Shown here one piece after another: positions 20,587-30,889 of a DNA stretch of 64,000 nt (its first letter is position 1; the number at the start of each line of letters is the position of its first letter). Where the stretch lies: positions 106,326,823 through 106,390,822 of the forward strand of contig NC_064822.1 of assembly GCF_024166365.1 (NCBI RefSeq), written 5' to 3'. The stretch is from Elephas maximus indicus. Its lineage: Eukaryota; Chordata; Mammalia; Proboscidea; Elephantidae. Under the pieces are notes generated by a model. It ran no database searches. It saw nothing but the letters and a program-made list of their open reading frames with translations, and was not told where the DNA came from. A program made the position numbers and the translations under genes.

Positions 20587-22280
20587 TCAGTGTTCGGCCT
20601 CTTCAAGACCGTCTTCTGTCGTCATTCTCTGAATGGGAGTTGTCGGTCCAGACCTTCGAGGGGGATCAACTGGGCGTCCTGCTTTAGGGCGCTCAGGGCA
20701 CTCTACCTTCCAGTGGGCTTGCTTTTGACAATACCCACACTGGTCAGGGAATATACTCACTGGCCGCCGCGCTGGCCCAAATCCAGGCTTTCAGGGTCCT
20801 CTGCGGTTGGGGTGGGTGGCCTTGGAGAGCAATTGCCAACAAACAGGCTTTTCTCTTCGGTTTTTTTTTCAGATACCTCCTTCGCTTTCTCCTTGGCAGC
20901 CATGTCTCTATTATTGAACGCCTTAAAAGCCTCCTCCACCAGTTGGGAGAGTGAGGTCTGGGGGCCAGCTTCCAATTTGTGTAGTTTCTGGTCTTATGTC
21001 CGTTGCAGACTGGGAGATAAAATGCATGGCTGTTAAGGCTCTCCCTTCCCTACTTTCAGGGTCAACATCGGTGTATTTCCTAAAAGATTCAGTAAGCCTG
21101 GTGAAGAATACAGCTGGATTCTCTTCTAATCCTGAGTGACTTCTCTGACTTTGTCATAGTTAACAGGCTTAGTGATGCACTTTTGAATTCCCTCTAATAC
21201 ACAAGTAACTAGATGTTTGGCTTTTTCTGATCCCACATCTGTATTATAATCCCACCCTGCGTCTATCTTGGGAACTGCTTCCCCTCCTGGTTTAAAAATT
21301 TCATGAGTCAGATGGGGTCAATGGACACCATCAGCACACTCTCTGGCCTTTGTCAGAATTCTGGCCTTTTCACGAGAGGAACAGCAATGAGTAAGAATAA
21401 CCATAACATCTCCCCAAGTTAGACTAAAGTTCAGACTAAGTTTCATGAATTCGTCTCTAAATTTTTCAGGATCTTCAGAGACATTCCCCAGTTTTTCTTT
21501 ACGTAAGCTAAGGTCAGACACTGAGAAGGGGACATGTATCCGTGTGATTCTTCTATTCCCATCAGCAGGTTACCTGTCTTAAGGGATACATCCCGGGGCC
21601 TTGTGTAGGAGGCAAAGGTGGGTACAACTTATTTCCCAACCTCAATCCCATAGGAGAAGGTTGGTAAATTAAAGGGTTAGGTTCTGTTGGAACTGGGGCC
21701 AGTGAAGGGGATTGTGGAGCACACATAGACAAAGGAGCATTTTCATCAGTCCCTGGGTGTGGAGTCTTTAAATTAACTGAATACCAGTCAAAGGGATATA
21801 TAGCGGAGACTCTGAGTTTACAGCCCCAAGGGAATCAGAGGAGGCACTCACAGTGCATACCTCCTCTTCCACATTTGGAGGTGCAGTAGGTTTAACTGGG
21901 GCTTGGGAAGGGGGGTCCAAAGGTAAATCTTCCCTCTTCTGACTTTAGTAAGAAGAGTTTAACGGATTCCTCTCCTTCTCTTTTAAATTTACGTTTGGCT
22001 CTAAGATTTGGGTCTTGATAAAGGGCCATGAAGGCTTGTACATAAGGGATCTCTTCCCATTTTCCTTCTTACAAAATAGATCCAGCTGATGGATGGTATT
22101 ATAGGAAAGACTTCCATCCCTAGGCCAAGTCTCCGGATCTCCTAGAGAATATTGTGGCCAAATTGTATTACAAAGAAAAATCAACTGCTCTTTCATTAAT
22201 CCGTCGAAAGCAAAAGATAACCAATTGCTCAATAAGCAGCCCAGGGGAGAGTCCTTGGGGATACTAGAACCGGTACCTAT
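20587..22280 (-). pseudogene. ERV-C gag
   Basis: Matrix: 21945-22232 has SNWLSFAFDGLMKEQ and NTIWPQYSLGDPETWP. Capsid: 21318-21521 contains EDPEKFRDEFMKLSL. Nucleocapsid: a complete C-X2-C-X4-H-X4-C zinc knuckle (QCGYCQKQAHWKVEC; Cys codons 20739, 20730 and 20700, His 20715). The likely initiator at 22280 reads ATA, so the start codon seems lost (inference from the following G-T-G-S-S reading). Several frameshifts and stops separate the domains. A UGA at 20589-20587 ends the frame before protease. Confidence 0.85.
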
Positions 22281-23490
22281 CCTGTATTTCTTAATGTCCT
22301 GTTACTAAAGACCCTGGGGCTGGATGGAGGTCCCTAGAACAGACGTCCTGGTGATTATAAGATCTGGACTCTACCCTGCTGGATCAAGATTTTTAAGCAG
22401 TTCAAGCAATTTCACAAAGCTGCCGAGAGCTTCGAAGTCCCTGAGGATGGGTTTTGCTCTGTGAATGGGTTATCTTTTCCAGAGAATCACGTTTGCACCA
22501 GGTCCAAGTATGACTGGTGGCTTTCTCCCTTTGATAGGACAACAAAAAGGAAGAAAGAGATCTGGGAAGGAGTCAGTAAGGGTCTACTCAGTAAGACTTA
22601 AGGCCGAATACTCTGGGGCGCACACAGACAACAAGTATCAACTCAACAAACAAGACACAGACAGAGGCTACTAAGACAACCTCGCAGTCTCAACTGCCCA
22701 GACAGCCCCAGTCACACATAAGACAGAGAGTGCTCAGACCAGACAAGTCAGGAATATCTGAATCTCTACTTTGATCTAGATACCACTTATCTCCAATACT
22801 GAGCAGAAGGACTTCACTCTCTCAATCCACAGACCTCTACATGCATTCCCCCAGAAACAGGGTGTACCATCTGGAGACAGACAATATCTAGACGCACAAA
22901 AACGACAGCTGAAACAAGGGGCTGGGCAAAAGGCCAGCATGAGAGGAGAGGAGAGGAAAAGGGGCAGCTGCAATTCCTGCCAAGGGTGCACTACCAGCAA
23001 GTCAGAAATTTCCTACTCCCTGGGGTCAGAAGGAAGGCGTCCTTTGGTCCCTAGGGTTTGAAAAGCCCATCACTCTGGGGACTCTCCATGGAATGTGTCC
23101 CTTGGTCCCTAGGATCAGTTCAGACCCATCACTCTGGGGATGCTTCGCCCTTCACTAGTGCCTCCGGCCCCCACGGTATGAGACACACATCCGTGGGGGA
23201 CTCCTGGGTGACCTTACCCAGGCGAGCGACTCATCCACCAGTTTGATTTCTGTTGAGTCCTCGTCATTGCACTTTGCATTTCCAAGGAAAAACAGAAAGT
23301 TTGCTCAGGAGGAAAATGAAAGTAAGGTCGGGCCACGAGGAGTAAGGGGGAGAGAGAAGTCCTTCCCTGGCGGAGAAATGTGAGAAGAAATCAGTTTCGG
23401 CAGCTGCTTCGTTTGTCCGCTGGGGTCAGGCAATTCTCCTCTCCACACTGCCTTGGGTCTGACAACGGGACCCAAAGGGTCTCTTGCCTC
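22281..23490 (-). other. ERV-C leader
   Basis: Untranslated leader between the 5' LTR and gag, with CpG and C-rich stretches. A primer-binding site should lie near 23465-23490; a TGGGTCCCG stretch on the minus strand at about 23467-23475 is a candidate, but I could not match it to a tRNA. Confidence 0.6.
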
Positions 23491-24166
23491 TCACTGGTCA
23501 AGAATGAGCAGGTAAGGCACACAGTTTTCCACAGAGCAAAGCTTTAGTGAAGAGTCTTGCAAGCGGAGACAAGGACGGCCTAGAGCAACACTTGCCCCCA
23601 TCTCACAGAACAAAAGACGGGCCAAGTTTTTAGAAGTTCTTGGGCGGGAAAAGATTCATGTTTATTCGTAGACACAGGCGAGGATATGTTAACTAAGGTG
23701 CATGTGCAGCAGCTTTCCAAGATGGCTTCTGTCTTGGAGACCTCTGGGATTTGTAGCAGGACTTATTATGGGGTGTCACACCTGTGCAGTCTCCCGCTCT
23801 CTGGGTTCGATTCCCTGGCTGGGGCTGTAGCCCCTAACTGCCTCTGGTGGAAGGTCACACTGTGGGTCACACTGTGGTCACAGGTGCATGTACTGCCCCT
23901 GTCCCTGGGCCTGGTTTTCTCTAGCTGCTTCTGAAAGGCAACTGTTAAAGAAGTTTACGGGCTATTTTTAGATACCCTGCCCCATTGTTCTGGGGAATGG
24001 CTTTGTTTCTGTGCCCTGGCCTATTTCTAGGCTTCACACTCAACCCCCTGTTACCTCTCTTATAGTCTATTTCTCTTTTACTTGCTTCTCCTCTAACCAC
24101 ACCAGTCTCTTCACTATTTTTCAAACAGGCACTCTCTGATCTCAGGGCCTTTGCTCCCTGTCTTAG
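23491..24166 (-). mobile_element. ERV-C 5' LTR
   Basis: Second copy of the LTR at 15934-16682, with several substitutions and indels between the copies. Their divergence suggests an old insertion. Homology ends at 'ctccctgtctta' in both copies, which fixes the outer end near 24166. Confidence 0.85.
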
Positions 24167-24175
24167 GTGTTCTTG

Positions 24176-24352
24176 TTATATGGATTATTCTTCCACCGAT
24201 ATCCTCCATCATATTATCCTGATCAAATGCTTGAACCATGGTCATATGATTCAGCAATTTTTTCCAAACCCCCTTCATGCATTTTCCCGTTAACTGCCTC
24301 CCAGGAAGATGCAATGTTCCAGCCTGCTATACAGCAGTGTTTTGAACAGTAA
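24176..24352 (+). other. Unrecognised coding-like fragment (59 codons)
   Basis: A frame open from just after the ERV-C LTR to TAA at 24350. It encodes a Pro-, Tyr- and Ser-rich peptide (RYPPSYYPDQMLEPW, later SQEDAMFQPAIQQCFEQ). The composition looks more like protein than like random AT-rich intron, but I do not recognise the protein. There is no promoter, splice site or good start. It could be a piece of processed pseudogene or an unknown repeat. Confidence 0.25.
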
Positions 24353-24529
24353 ATCATAAAACTGAACATCTGAGAATGACAGCATCAGCAAATTATGTGG
24401 TGCAGCACTGTATGAGGTACTAACAATACGGTATACAAAGAGAAGGAGATCATAAGTGTGGTTCATCATAACTCAAATACGTCAGAAGTCGGGACTCCCT
24501 GCATAGGACTGCGCAAGGTTGAAGCAACA

Positions 24530-24661
24530 GTTACTAATTCTTACATAGCAGTAATTTATACTTAGCATCCACTGATGGAATAAAATATCTGATGACAAAA
24601 TGCTACCATGAATTCAGTAATGCTTTTAGATGAATCTGTTTTCATTAGTTGTATCATTTAC
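24530..24661 (+). repeat. Unidentified segment, copy 2
   Basis: Partner of 3053-3191. It begins 'gttactaattcttacatagc' and ends 'ttgtatcatttac', with about a dozen differences and a 5-base gap. Confidence 0.55.
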
Positions 24662-24904
24662 ACACTTTGAAAATGGTCCAAAAGCATGAGACCTGGTTAT
24701 TCAATCCCGAGGCAGTGCTTGGTGTGGGTTCAGACTCTCCTGAGGGAGGACTCTATGGTTCGCCAACAAGTTTCCAAGGCAAAGCCTGAGAACAACTTCA
24801 GGTGAATTAAAAGGTTTTTAAAAAACATAAAAGAAGTAGAAGTAAACACATTTTTTAATTCAAATTAAAAGGCAAACCGGAAACAGGGAAAAATATTTGT
24901 AGTA

Positions 24905-24966
24905 TAAACCAAAAACCAAACCCGTTGCCATTGAGTCAATTCTGACCCATAGAGATCCTACATAGT
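24905..24966 (-). mobile_element. AfroSINE 3' tail fragment
   Basis: Only the tail remains: 'accaaacccgttgccattgagtcaa'. Such tail-only pieces are expected from 5'-truncated retroposition. Confidence 0.7.
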
Positions 24967-25029
24967 TTTATTATATACTAAAAGCCTTACTAATCCATAA
25001 GGAAAAAACCAACAAACCGTACGAGAAAA

Positions 25030-25931
25030 CCGACGAACTATATGAACAGACACATCAGAAAAGAAGAAATCCAAATAACCAGTAGCTTTTGTAAAACACT
25101 TGATATTTATTAAGACTATTACAGATATGCACATTTATTAAAATGAAATACCATTTTTTTACAAAGATAGACAAATTGACAAAAATAGAAAAAAACAAAA
25201 ACAAAAAAACAGTGTTGATAGGGCATATGGGGATGGGTACTTCATGCATTGCTGGTATGAGTGTAAATTTGGTAAAACTTTTCCAAAGGGCAGTTTGACA
25301 ACTTGCACCAAAAGCTTTAAAAAGGCACAGACCTTCAGTTCAGCAATTGCACTTTTTAGCAAGTTATTTATTTGGAAATAATTAGAGCTGATAACAAAGA
25401 TTTGTGGATAAGGATGTTTATTTAACAGTATTTATAATAGTGAACAATTGTAAATAACCTAAATGAGAGTGGTTAAATAAGAGATGGTGCCGTCAGCAGT
25501 CTGAAATGTGTAAAGATTTCAAAAATAATGTTTCAGAATAATAGTAAAATTTAGTACGTAAGTAAAATATGTACGTAAGTTGGAAACCCCGGTGGCATAG
25601 TGGTTAAGTGCTATGGCTGCTAACCAAAGGGTGTGCAGTTTGAATCCGCCAGAAGCTCCTTGGAAACTCTATGGGGCAGTTCTACTCTGTCCTATAGGGT
25701 CGCTATGAGTCGGAATCGACTCGATGGCACTGGGTTTTTTTAAGTAAAATAAAGCAGGTTACAAAACAATGCATTATTACAAGTTTTAGGAAAAACATGC
25801 ATATTTATATAAAAGCATACACACCGAAACGTTAACAGGAGTTATTCCTAGGTGATGGGATGGTGGTTGGTTGTTTTTGTTGTTAAAGCTTTTCTGTAGT
25901 TTCCAAAGTTTCTAAAATAAACACATTGGTA
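25030..25931 (+). mobile_element. Old LINE-1 3' end, split by a SINE
   Basis: L1M-type 3' end with 'gcattgctggtatgagtgta' at about 25247, 'ttcagcaattgcac' at about 25338, and the 'cttttctgtagtttccaaa' ending at about 25890. An AfroSINE interrupts it. Confidence 0.65.
25582..25740 (+). mobile_element. AfroSINE
   Basis: Full-length sense copy within the LINE-1 end. 'aagtaaaat' occurs on both sides, consistent with a target duplication. Confidence 0.92.
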
Positions 25932-25934
25932 AGG

Positions 25935-26170
25935 AGCACTGCCAGCCTCTGGAGCCAGACCGCCTAGGTTCAAAGCCTGGTTCTGACATTTAAAAGCTGT
26001 GTGACCTTGGGCAAGTTACTTATTCTCTGTGTGACTCGTCTGTAAAAACAGGGTGATAATAATACTTAACCTGTTAAGTTTGTCGTGAGGATTAAATGAG
26101 TTAATTCATGATAGCCATTAAGGACAGTACCGGGCATGCAGTAAGTGCTTAAATTTTAGCTATTATTATG
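25935..26170 (+). repeat. MIR SINE
   Basis: Sense MIR with its tRNA-like part and core 'gctgtgtgaccttgggcaag', and the end 'ggattaaatgagttaat...gtaagtgctt'. It lies 270 bp before METTL7A exon 2. Confidence 0.88.
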
Positions 26171-26439
26171 CATTGTTTTTATGATCAAAAAAATATTTTA
26201 ATTGCTTTAAATTAATCATAGATTTATCTATAAAATTTGACTAGGTTACAGCTCCATCTATAAAATTTGATAAAGAATGAAAATACTGACCAACATGATC
26301 TCTTAGTAAGTCTTAATTTATCCATTTCATTGTCTTCTCATGAAGCTGGCCTCTGGGGCCACTGAAAACTGACACTTGAATCATTTTATAAACCTGTTTT
26401 CCCAAAACTAAAAATTCTTGTATTGGCTTTCTTTCTCAG

Positions 26440-26676
26440 GGAGGAGCTTTTTATTTCATGGAGCATGTGGCAGCTAAGCCTTCGACCTGGACCTACTTCT
26501 GGCAACAGGTCCTGGAACCCTTCTGGCTCCTTCTGTTTGATGGGTGCAACCTGACCAGAGAGAGCTGGAAGACCCTGGAGAGGGCCGGCTTTTCTAAGCT
26601 GAAGCTGCAACATTTGCAGGCCCCGCTGGCCTGGGATCTGGTGCGCCCCCACATCTTCGGATATGCTGTGAAATAG
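26440..26676 (+). CDS. METTL7A: METTL7A (TMT1A) coding exon 2
   Basis: Encodes residues 167-244 and the stop TAG (26674-26676). The reading GGAFYFMEHVAAKPSTW opens the exon and LVRPHIFGYAVK closes it. This is the C-terminal half of the methyltransferase fold, with the conserved FDGCNLTRESWK segment. Joined in phase 0 to exon 1, the total is 244 residues, the same as the human protein. The acceptor is a clean 'ctttctcag'. No AATAAA lies in the first 500 bases of the 3' UTR; the nearest is at about 27227 inside a probable LTR, so the 3' end of the transcript is not fixed. Confidence 0.96.
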   Translation, partial: GGAFYFMEHVAAKPSTWTYFWQQVLEPFWLLLFDGCNLTRESWKTLERAGFSKLKLQHLQAPLAWDLVRPHIFGYAVK

Positions 26677-26837
26677 TGTGGGCCGGCAGTAGAGAGCACT
26701 GTGGCTCAAATACTCTAAGGCTTCAGTTTTACATTTAAAATACTAATTGGGAGAAGGGAAACGCGTTTTTAGTTCAAGTTTAATTACAGCCTTAAAAGTT
26801 TTCTGTTATATTTTGAATAAGAGCTTCATAACAGTGG

Positions 26838-27285
26838 TGTCTGGCATATCCAAGGTGGCTGGCCTAGGAGTAGGCCAGACCCCATTTTGTTTAAAAGCTC
26901 CTGCTTGTGCCTTCCTGAGAAGGTAACCATTCAAATGTAAAAGAGCAAATTGTTTTTAAGATCTTTGTGGTTTTTCCCATAACTAGTTAACATATAACCA
27001 GTCTAAAGGGCACACATATACCCTTTAATCCAATCATCTTAAAGCCACCACTTGGAGATGTCCTGCCGCCTACTTCGCTAATTACTCACCCACCCATCAG
27101 GATATTATAGCCGGAGTTCTTCATCTAACCCTATAATTACATGTTTGTAACTGCTGTTAGCCAAAAGGTTTGATTTCATTTTCATGAGATCTGGCACGTC
27201 CCTGGCTGGAGCTGTCTTTTTACTTTCAATAAATCTCTTGTTTTGATTTTAAGCAGATTCTGTGTCATCACACTTTGACAATTCT
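26838..27285 (+). mobile_element. Probable solo LTR in the METTL7A 3' region
   Basis: The stretch has a promoter-like middle and ends in 'ctttcaataaatctcttgttttg', a layout typical of class I retroviral LTRs (polyadenylation signal followed by a short U5). Exact ends and target duplication could not be fixed. It could provide the METTL7A polyadenylation signal. Confidence 0.45.
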
Positions 27286-27289
27286 ATTT

Positions 27290-27810
27290 TCTATTGTTTC
27301 CCAAAGAATTAAAAAACAAAAACAGCTTTGAGGTCTCCTCTAAAAGAAAACAATGTGCTTTTAAAATTTAAGTCCACCATTATCCCTGAACCTTCCTTTT
27401 ATTCAGTAGTGTCAAATTTTTTCCAGTTGTATCATTTAAATTGTTGACCAACAGATTTTAATTCCATCTCCTCTTTGTGAACTTAGTCCTAATAAGCAGT
27501 TAAATTACTCAAAAGAAGATTTTTAAAAGGGAGAAGTGAAAAGACCTTAATCATTCACCAACTGAATAAACACACTAAAAAATTGAAAATCCATGCCTAA
27601 TAGCACAAAGTTTCTGAAAAAGAAATCCAGATCTGTCATTCTTCCTGTCACTGGGCTGGCTTTCAGAATTAATGTTAAGAGGATGCAGCACCAGTTCTGC
27701 CCAGCTTTGTAAAGTCTTTTGTTCAAGTACTCCACCAAAGTTTGTTTTTCTGCATTCCAGCTCTCAATACTTAAAGATTGTACGCTTTACAAAAAAAAAA
27801 AAAAAAAGGT
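27290..27810. other. Unassigned, possibly METTL7A 3' UTR
   Basis: AT-rich, with no repeat recognised. It could be genuine 3' UTR or intergenic sequence. It ends in an A run at 27791-27808 next to a SINE. Confidence 0.3.
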
Positions 27811-27814
27811 CATC

Positions 27815-27977
27815 TGGTGAATAGGACTGAGCAGAACTGCCCCATAGGGTGTCCAAGGCTGTAATCTCTAGGGAAGTAGACTGCCACATCTTTCTCCTAA
27901 GGAGTGGCTGGTGGGTTTGAACCTCCAACCTTTCGGTTAGCAGCTGAACACTTAACCACTATGCCACCAGGGCTCAT
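27815..27977 (-). mobile_element. AfroSINE, long subtype, tail lost
   Basis: Antisense copy with the 'gaagtagactgccacatc' block and 'ccaccagggctca' head. The RTE-like end is missing. Confidence 0.82.
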
Positions 27978-28448
27978 TACTTGACAGTTTAGTCTATCCA
28001 TAGTACTATTTGAGGTGAATAAGGTTTAGAGTTCACTTTCTTTATTATCTAGGATAATCTTTGCTGAACGTAGTGGATTGCAGGCAAGGTTAGGATAAGG
28101 TCCATTGTAATTAGGAAAACCTTGTGTAATACACAATGTAAGAGCCACTAAAAACCAGGCAATCTGAGAGTCTGTAAAGAGGAAGTAAACAAGTATGTTT
28201 CGGATTATTCTGATCAAATTCCACTTCTGTCCCAAGATGATTTCTTTGTCCTTTGTAACTACGATAACTTGTGAAAATCATAAGTCCTTCGAAAACAAGT
28301 GTTAGATTGGTCAGTCAGGGATGTAAAAATCGGATTTTCAATAATTGTATGTATTTTAATAAATTTAGTATTTTTTTCTGAGGTGAATTTGCAAAGGGAT
28401 TATTTTAAATATCAAATCAACCAATAAGTTCACATTCATTTTAGGAAT
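27978..28448. other. Nothing recognised
   Basis: Ordinary-looking intergenic sequence; no gene, motif or repeat identified. Confidence 0.3.
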
Positions 28449-29045
28449 TGTTGTAGGGTAAAAAACATCACAAAGTTTAGTAAAGCAAAAAGAAAGTTTT
28501 ATTCGGCATATATTCAAAAAGGCAAAAGTGGGAAGTGGACAAGCACGCTGCTAGAGCCATGTCTGCCTGAGTCCAAGGAAACTATAGAATAAGCAAGAAT
28601 GGGAAAATGGACAAGCTTGCTGCCATAGCCATGTCTGTCCAAGTCCAAGAAACATTACAGAGTCATCAGAATATGTTAACACTACACAATGGGCAAAACC
28701 ATTGAAAGCTTCACCTTTTCAGATTGGCTAGAAACTGTGATTCTACGTTTTGAATCATCCCTCTTAACAATCACTAGTACAGGTTTCAGAACACAGGAGG
28801 GTTTTCACTGGTCCAACAAATTTTCTATTCACTAAATGCTAATAGACAAAGATCAGAGTGGAAAGTATTTTGTGTTCTGTTTGATTGGCTTTATGTGAAA
28901 GTTTCCCTAAAAGATATTTTCCAAGATTATCTTAGCTATTGTCTTAATACTTCAGGGCCCAGTTGATGTGTCCTTGTGAGTCCAGCTCCAGCTGGGTCAC
29001 ATTCTAGGATAAGGAGTAATGGCTCCAATATCATCTACTAAATCA
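28449..29045 (-). mobile_element. ERV-B solo LTR with GAAT target duplication
   Basis: A 597-bp LTR reading TGATTTAG...CA on the minus strand, flanked by exact 4-bp repeats GAAT (28445-28448 and 29046-29049). A polyadenylation signal (on the + strand 'gttttattcgg', near 28495) lies about 45 bases from its end. Four-base duplications are typical of gammaretrovirus-like integration. It is the same family as the truncated 3' LTR at 15557. Confidence 0.88.
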
Positions 29046-29049
29046 GAAT

Positions 29050-29450
29050 GGAAGTAAATGATTTACAGCTTTGCTAGTTTGGCTTCATTCTTCTCAATTT
29101 CTCTAGGAGGTCTTCATTGTGGAAAATTAAGCTACAGATTTTTCTTTCTACAACTAGGTAACTATAAACATAGCTAGTAGATTTTAGAATAAGCAATCTT
29201 GGAAGAATCAGAATGGGTTTTGAAAAGTTCAAGTCCCAAGACCCTATTTGTAAAATCCACAGGGCAGAAAGGAAGCTTACTACTCTCTGAATGACTTCTT
29301 GACCATGAATCCCTGCCAAAACAGCTGTTGTTGAAGGGGTTGGGATGTTATCTGAGGCCTCCTGAGCTCTGCAACATAAATCTCCCTCTGCAGTCTCGCA
29401 AAAGTAGGAACTTCCTTAATCTACCCACCTCATTATTGGTTAGGTCAGCC
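29050..29450. other. Nothing recognised
   Basis: No gene or repeat identified between the solo LTR and the SINE tails. Confidence 0.3.
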
Positions 29451-29456
29451 TAAAAA

Positions 29457-29553
29457 AAAAACCAAACCCATTGCCGGCAAGTCAATGCTGACTCCTAAGT
29501 CAGCCTAAAACCAAAAAACCAAACCCAGTGCCGTCGAGTCAATTCCGATTCAA
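29457..29553 (-). mobile_element. Two AfroSINE tail fragments in tandem
   Basis: Two antisense tail-only pieces (29457-29500 and 29511-29553), each beginning 'accaaaccca' and both adjoining 'agtcagcctaaa'. The repeated 'gtcagcctaaa' (29444 and 29498) looks like a target duplication of the first. Confidence 0.7.
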
Positions 29554-29629
29554 AGAACCTGAGGAGGTGACTTAAGCCTGTGAAAAATGGAAACAGAAAA
29601 AAAAAAAAAGCAAAAATGTCCGGTTTTTT

Positions 29630-30060
29630 TTAGGATTCCTTTGTTTGCAAGTGACAAAGCTCCCAACCCAAACTGGCTTACGCAGAAAAAGTGATTTATT
29701 GGCTTAAATTAGTGAAAAGCGTAGGGGCAGAAAGCAGCAAGCACAGCTTGAGCAGGGCTCAGGTAACGTCATCAGGAGCCAAAAAGTCTCTCGGGTCAGG
29801 TCTGCCTTCCTCTCTGTCCTGTCAGGTGGGGGTGGGGAGAGTTGGTGACAGTAACTCCAATCTCTACGCGTCCAAGGCCAGTGGAAAGAGCAAGTCCACT
29901 TTTGCAAAAACTTCAACCAAAGTCCTGGGTGGAGTCTCGTTGGCTCTGATTGACCATCCTATATCTCGAGCCCATCCCTGAACCAACCACTATGGCAAGA
30001 GGGGATTGATTATGCTAATTAGCTCCAGTGTAGGTCATAGGGCTTCATCCCAAGGCTGAG
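29630..30060. repeat. Mammalian interspersed repeat, family not resolved
   Basis: It contains 'caaactggcttacgcagaaaaagtgatttattggctta' near the start and 'tctgattgacc...cccatccctgaaccaa' near the end, phrases I associate with an old dispersed mammalian repeat. The class was not determined. The frame at 29691-29981 is part of it and not a gene. Confidence 0.5.
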
Positions 30061-30319
30061 CCCACTCAGACCCCGTGGACTTAGGCGAGGAGAGTTGTAT
30101 ATCCTCCAGATAAAAACAGAGGCAGTGACGGGGAGAAGAGGGGATGGATGCTGGGAAGGCACACAACAAAGGCCCGTTAAAAGATCCTCTGTCTGCTTTC
30201 CTATAGGAGATCACATGGGACAGTTCCTGGAACGCTGGCTTTTCGGTGGGATAACTGCACGCAACAAGGAAAATATAAGACAAAATGAAACACTGGCTTA
30301 TCCAAGTGACCTAGGTCAG

Positions 30320-30480
30320 GTTCTGCCTGGGTCATTTGTTGACCATATGACTTTGGGTAATTAATTACTTCTCTAGTCTCAGAGACTTTATCTGAAAATG
30401 AAGATAATATCTACCTAGAGTATTGTTGTGAGGAGTAAATGAAATGATGCACTTGGCACTTAATAAATGTTCACTTCACT
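30320..30480 (+). repeat. MIR SINE fragment
   Basis: Sense MIR 3' two-thirds: 'ccatatgactttgggtaa', then 'gtgaggagtaaatgaaatg' and 'cttaataaatgtt'. Confidence 0.7.
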
Positions 30481-30484
30481 GAAA

Positions 30485-30885
30485 AAATATTTATTGAGTA
30501 CCTATTATGTGGTCTGTTCCTGGTGCTTGGCTTAGAGCCCTGAAAAAGGACCACATGGCCCCTGCTCTCATGGAACATACAATTGTGATAAACGCTATCT
30601 ATGAGGGTTTGCCTTCATAGCAGTAGGGCGGCAGGAAACCTACCCTGGAGAAAGATGGGTCAGAGGTTTATTTGAGGAAGTGGCAGCTGAACTGAGCTCC
30701 AAAGGATGAATAAAGAGTATTTCAGTCTAATGGAACAGCTTATGCCAAGGCTGAAGAAAGGGAGGGAACACAGTATGCTCAAGGAACCGAAAGAAAGCAG
30801 GCAGAGTTGGGCACCAGACCCTGAAGGGCAGAGGCTGGGGTGGCTACTATCTCATCAGCTTCTTCCTAATTTTGTTAAAGACCCT
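30485..30885. repeat. LINE-2 fragment
   Basis: It contains 'tttattgagtacctattatg', 'cctgctctcatggaacatac' and 'gctgaactgagctccaaagg', the usual conserved phrases of L2 3' regions. Confidence 0.65.
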
Positions 30886-30889
30886 GAAG

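Larger units (their letters stand above)
1411..26439 (+). other. METTL7A: METTL7A intron 1 (25,029 bp, repeat-filled)
   Basis: The intron starts with gtaagt at 1411 and ends with the pyrimidine-rich acceptor 'tttctttctcag' at 26439. It is phase 0. Almost all of its length is retrovirus, LINE, SINE and DNA-transposon sequence, described separately. The two largest insertions, the RTE at 9.3-12.5 kb and ERV-C at 15.9-24.2 kb, are antisense to the gene. Confidence 0.9.

Noticed and set aside
26386..26709. 107-codon minus-strand frame over METTL7A exon 2
   Set aside because: It mirrors the coding exon on the opposite strand; no independent evidence.
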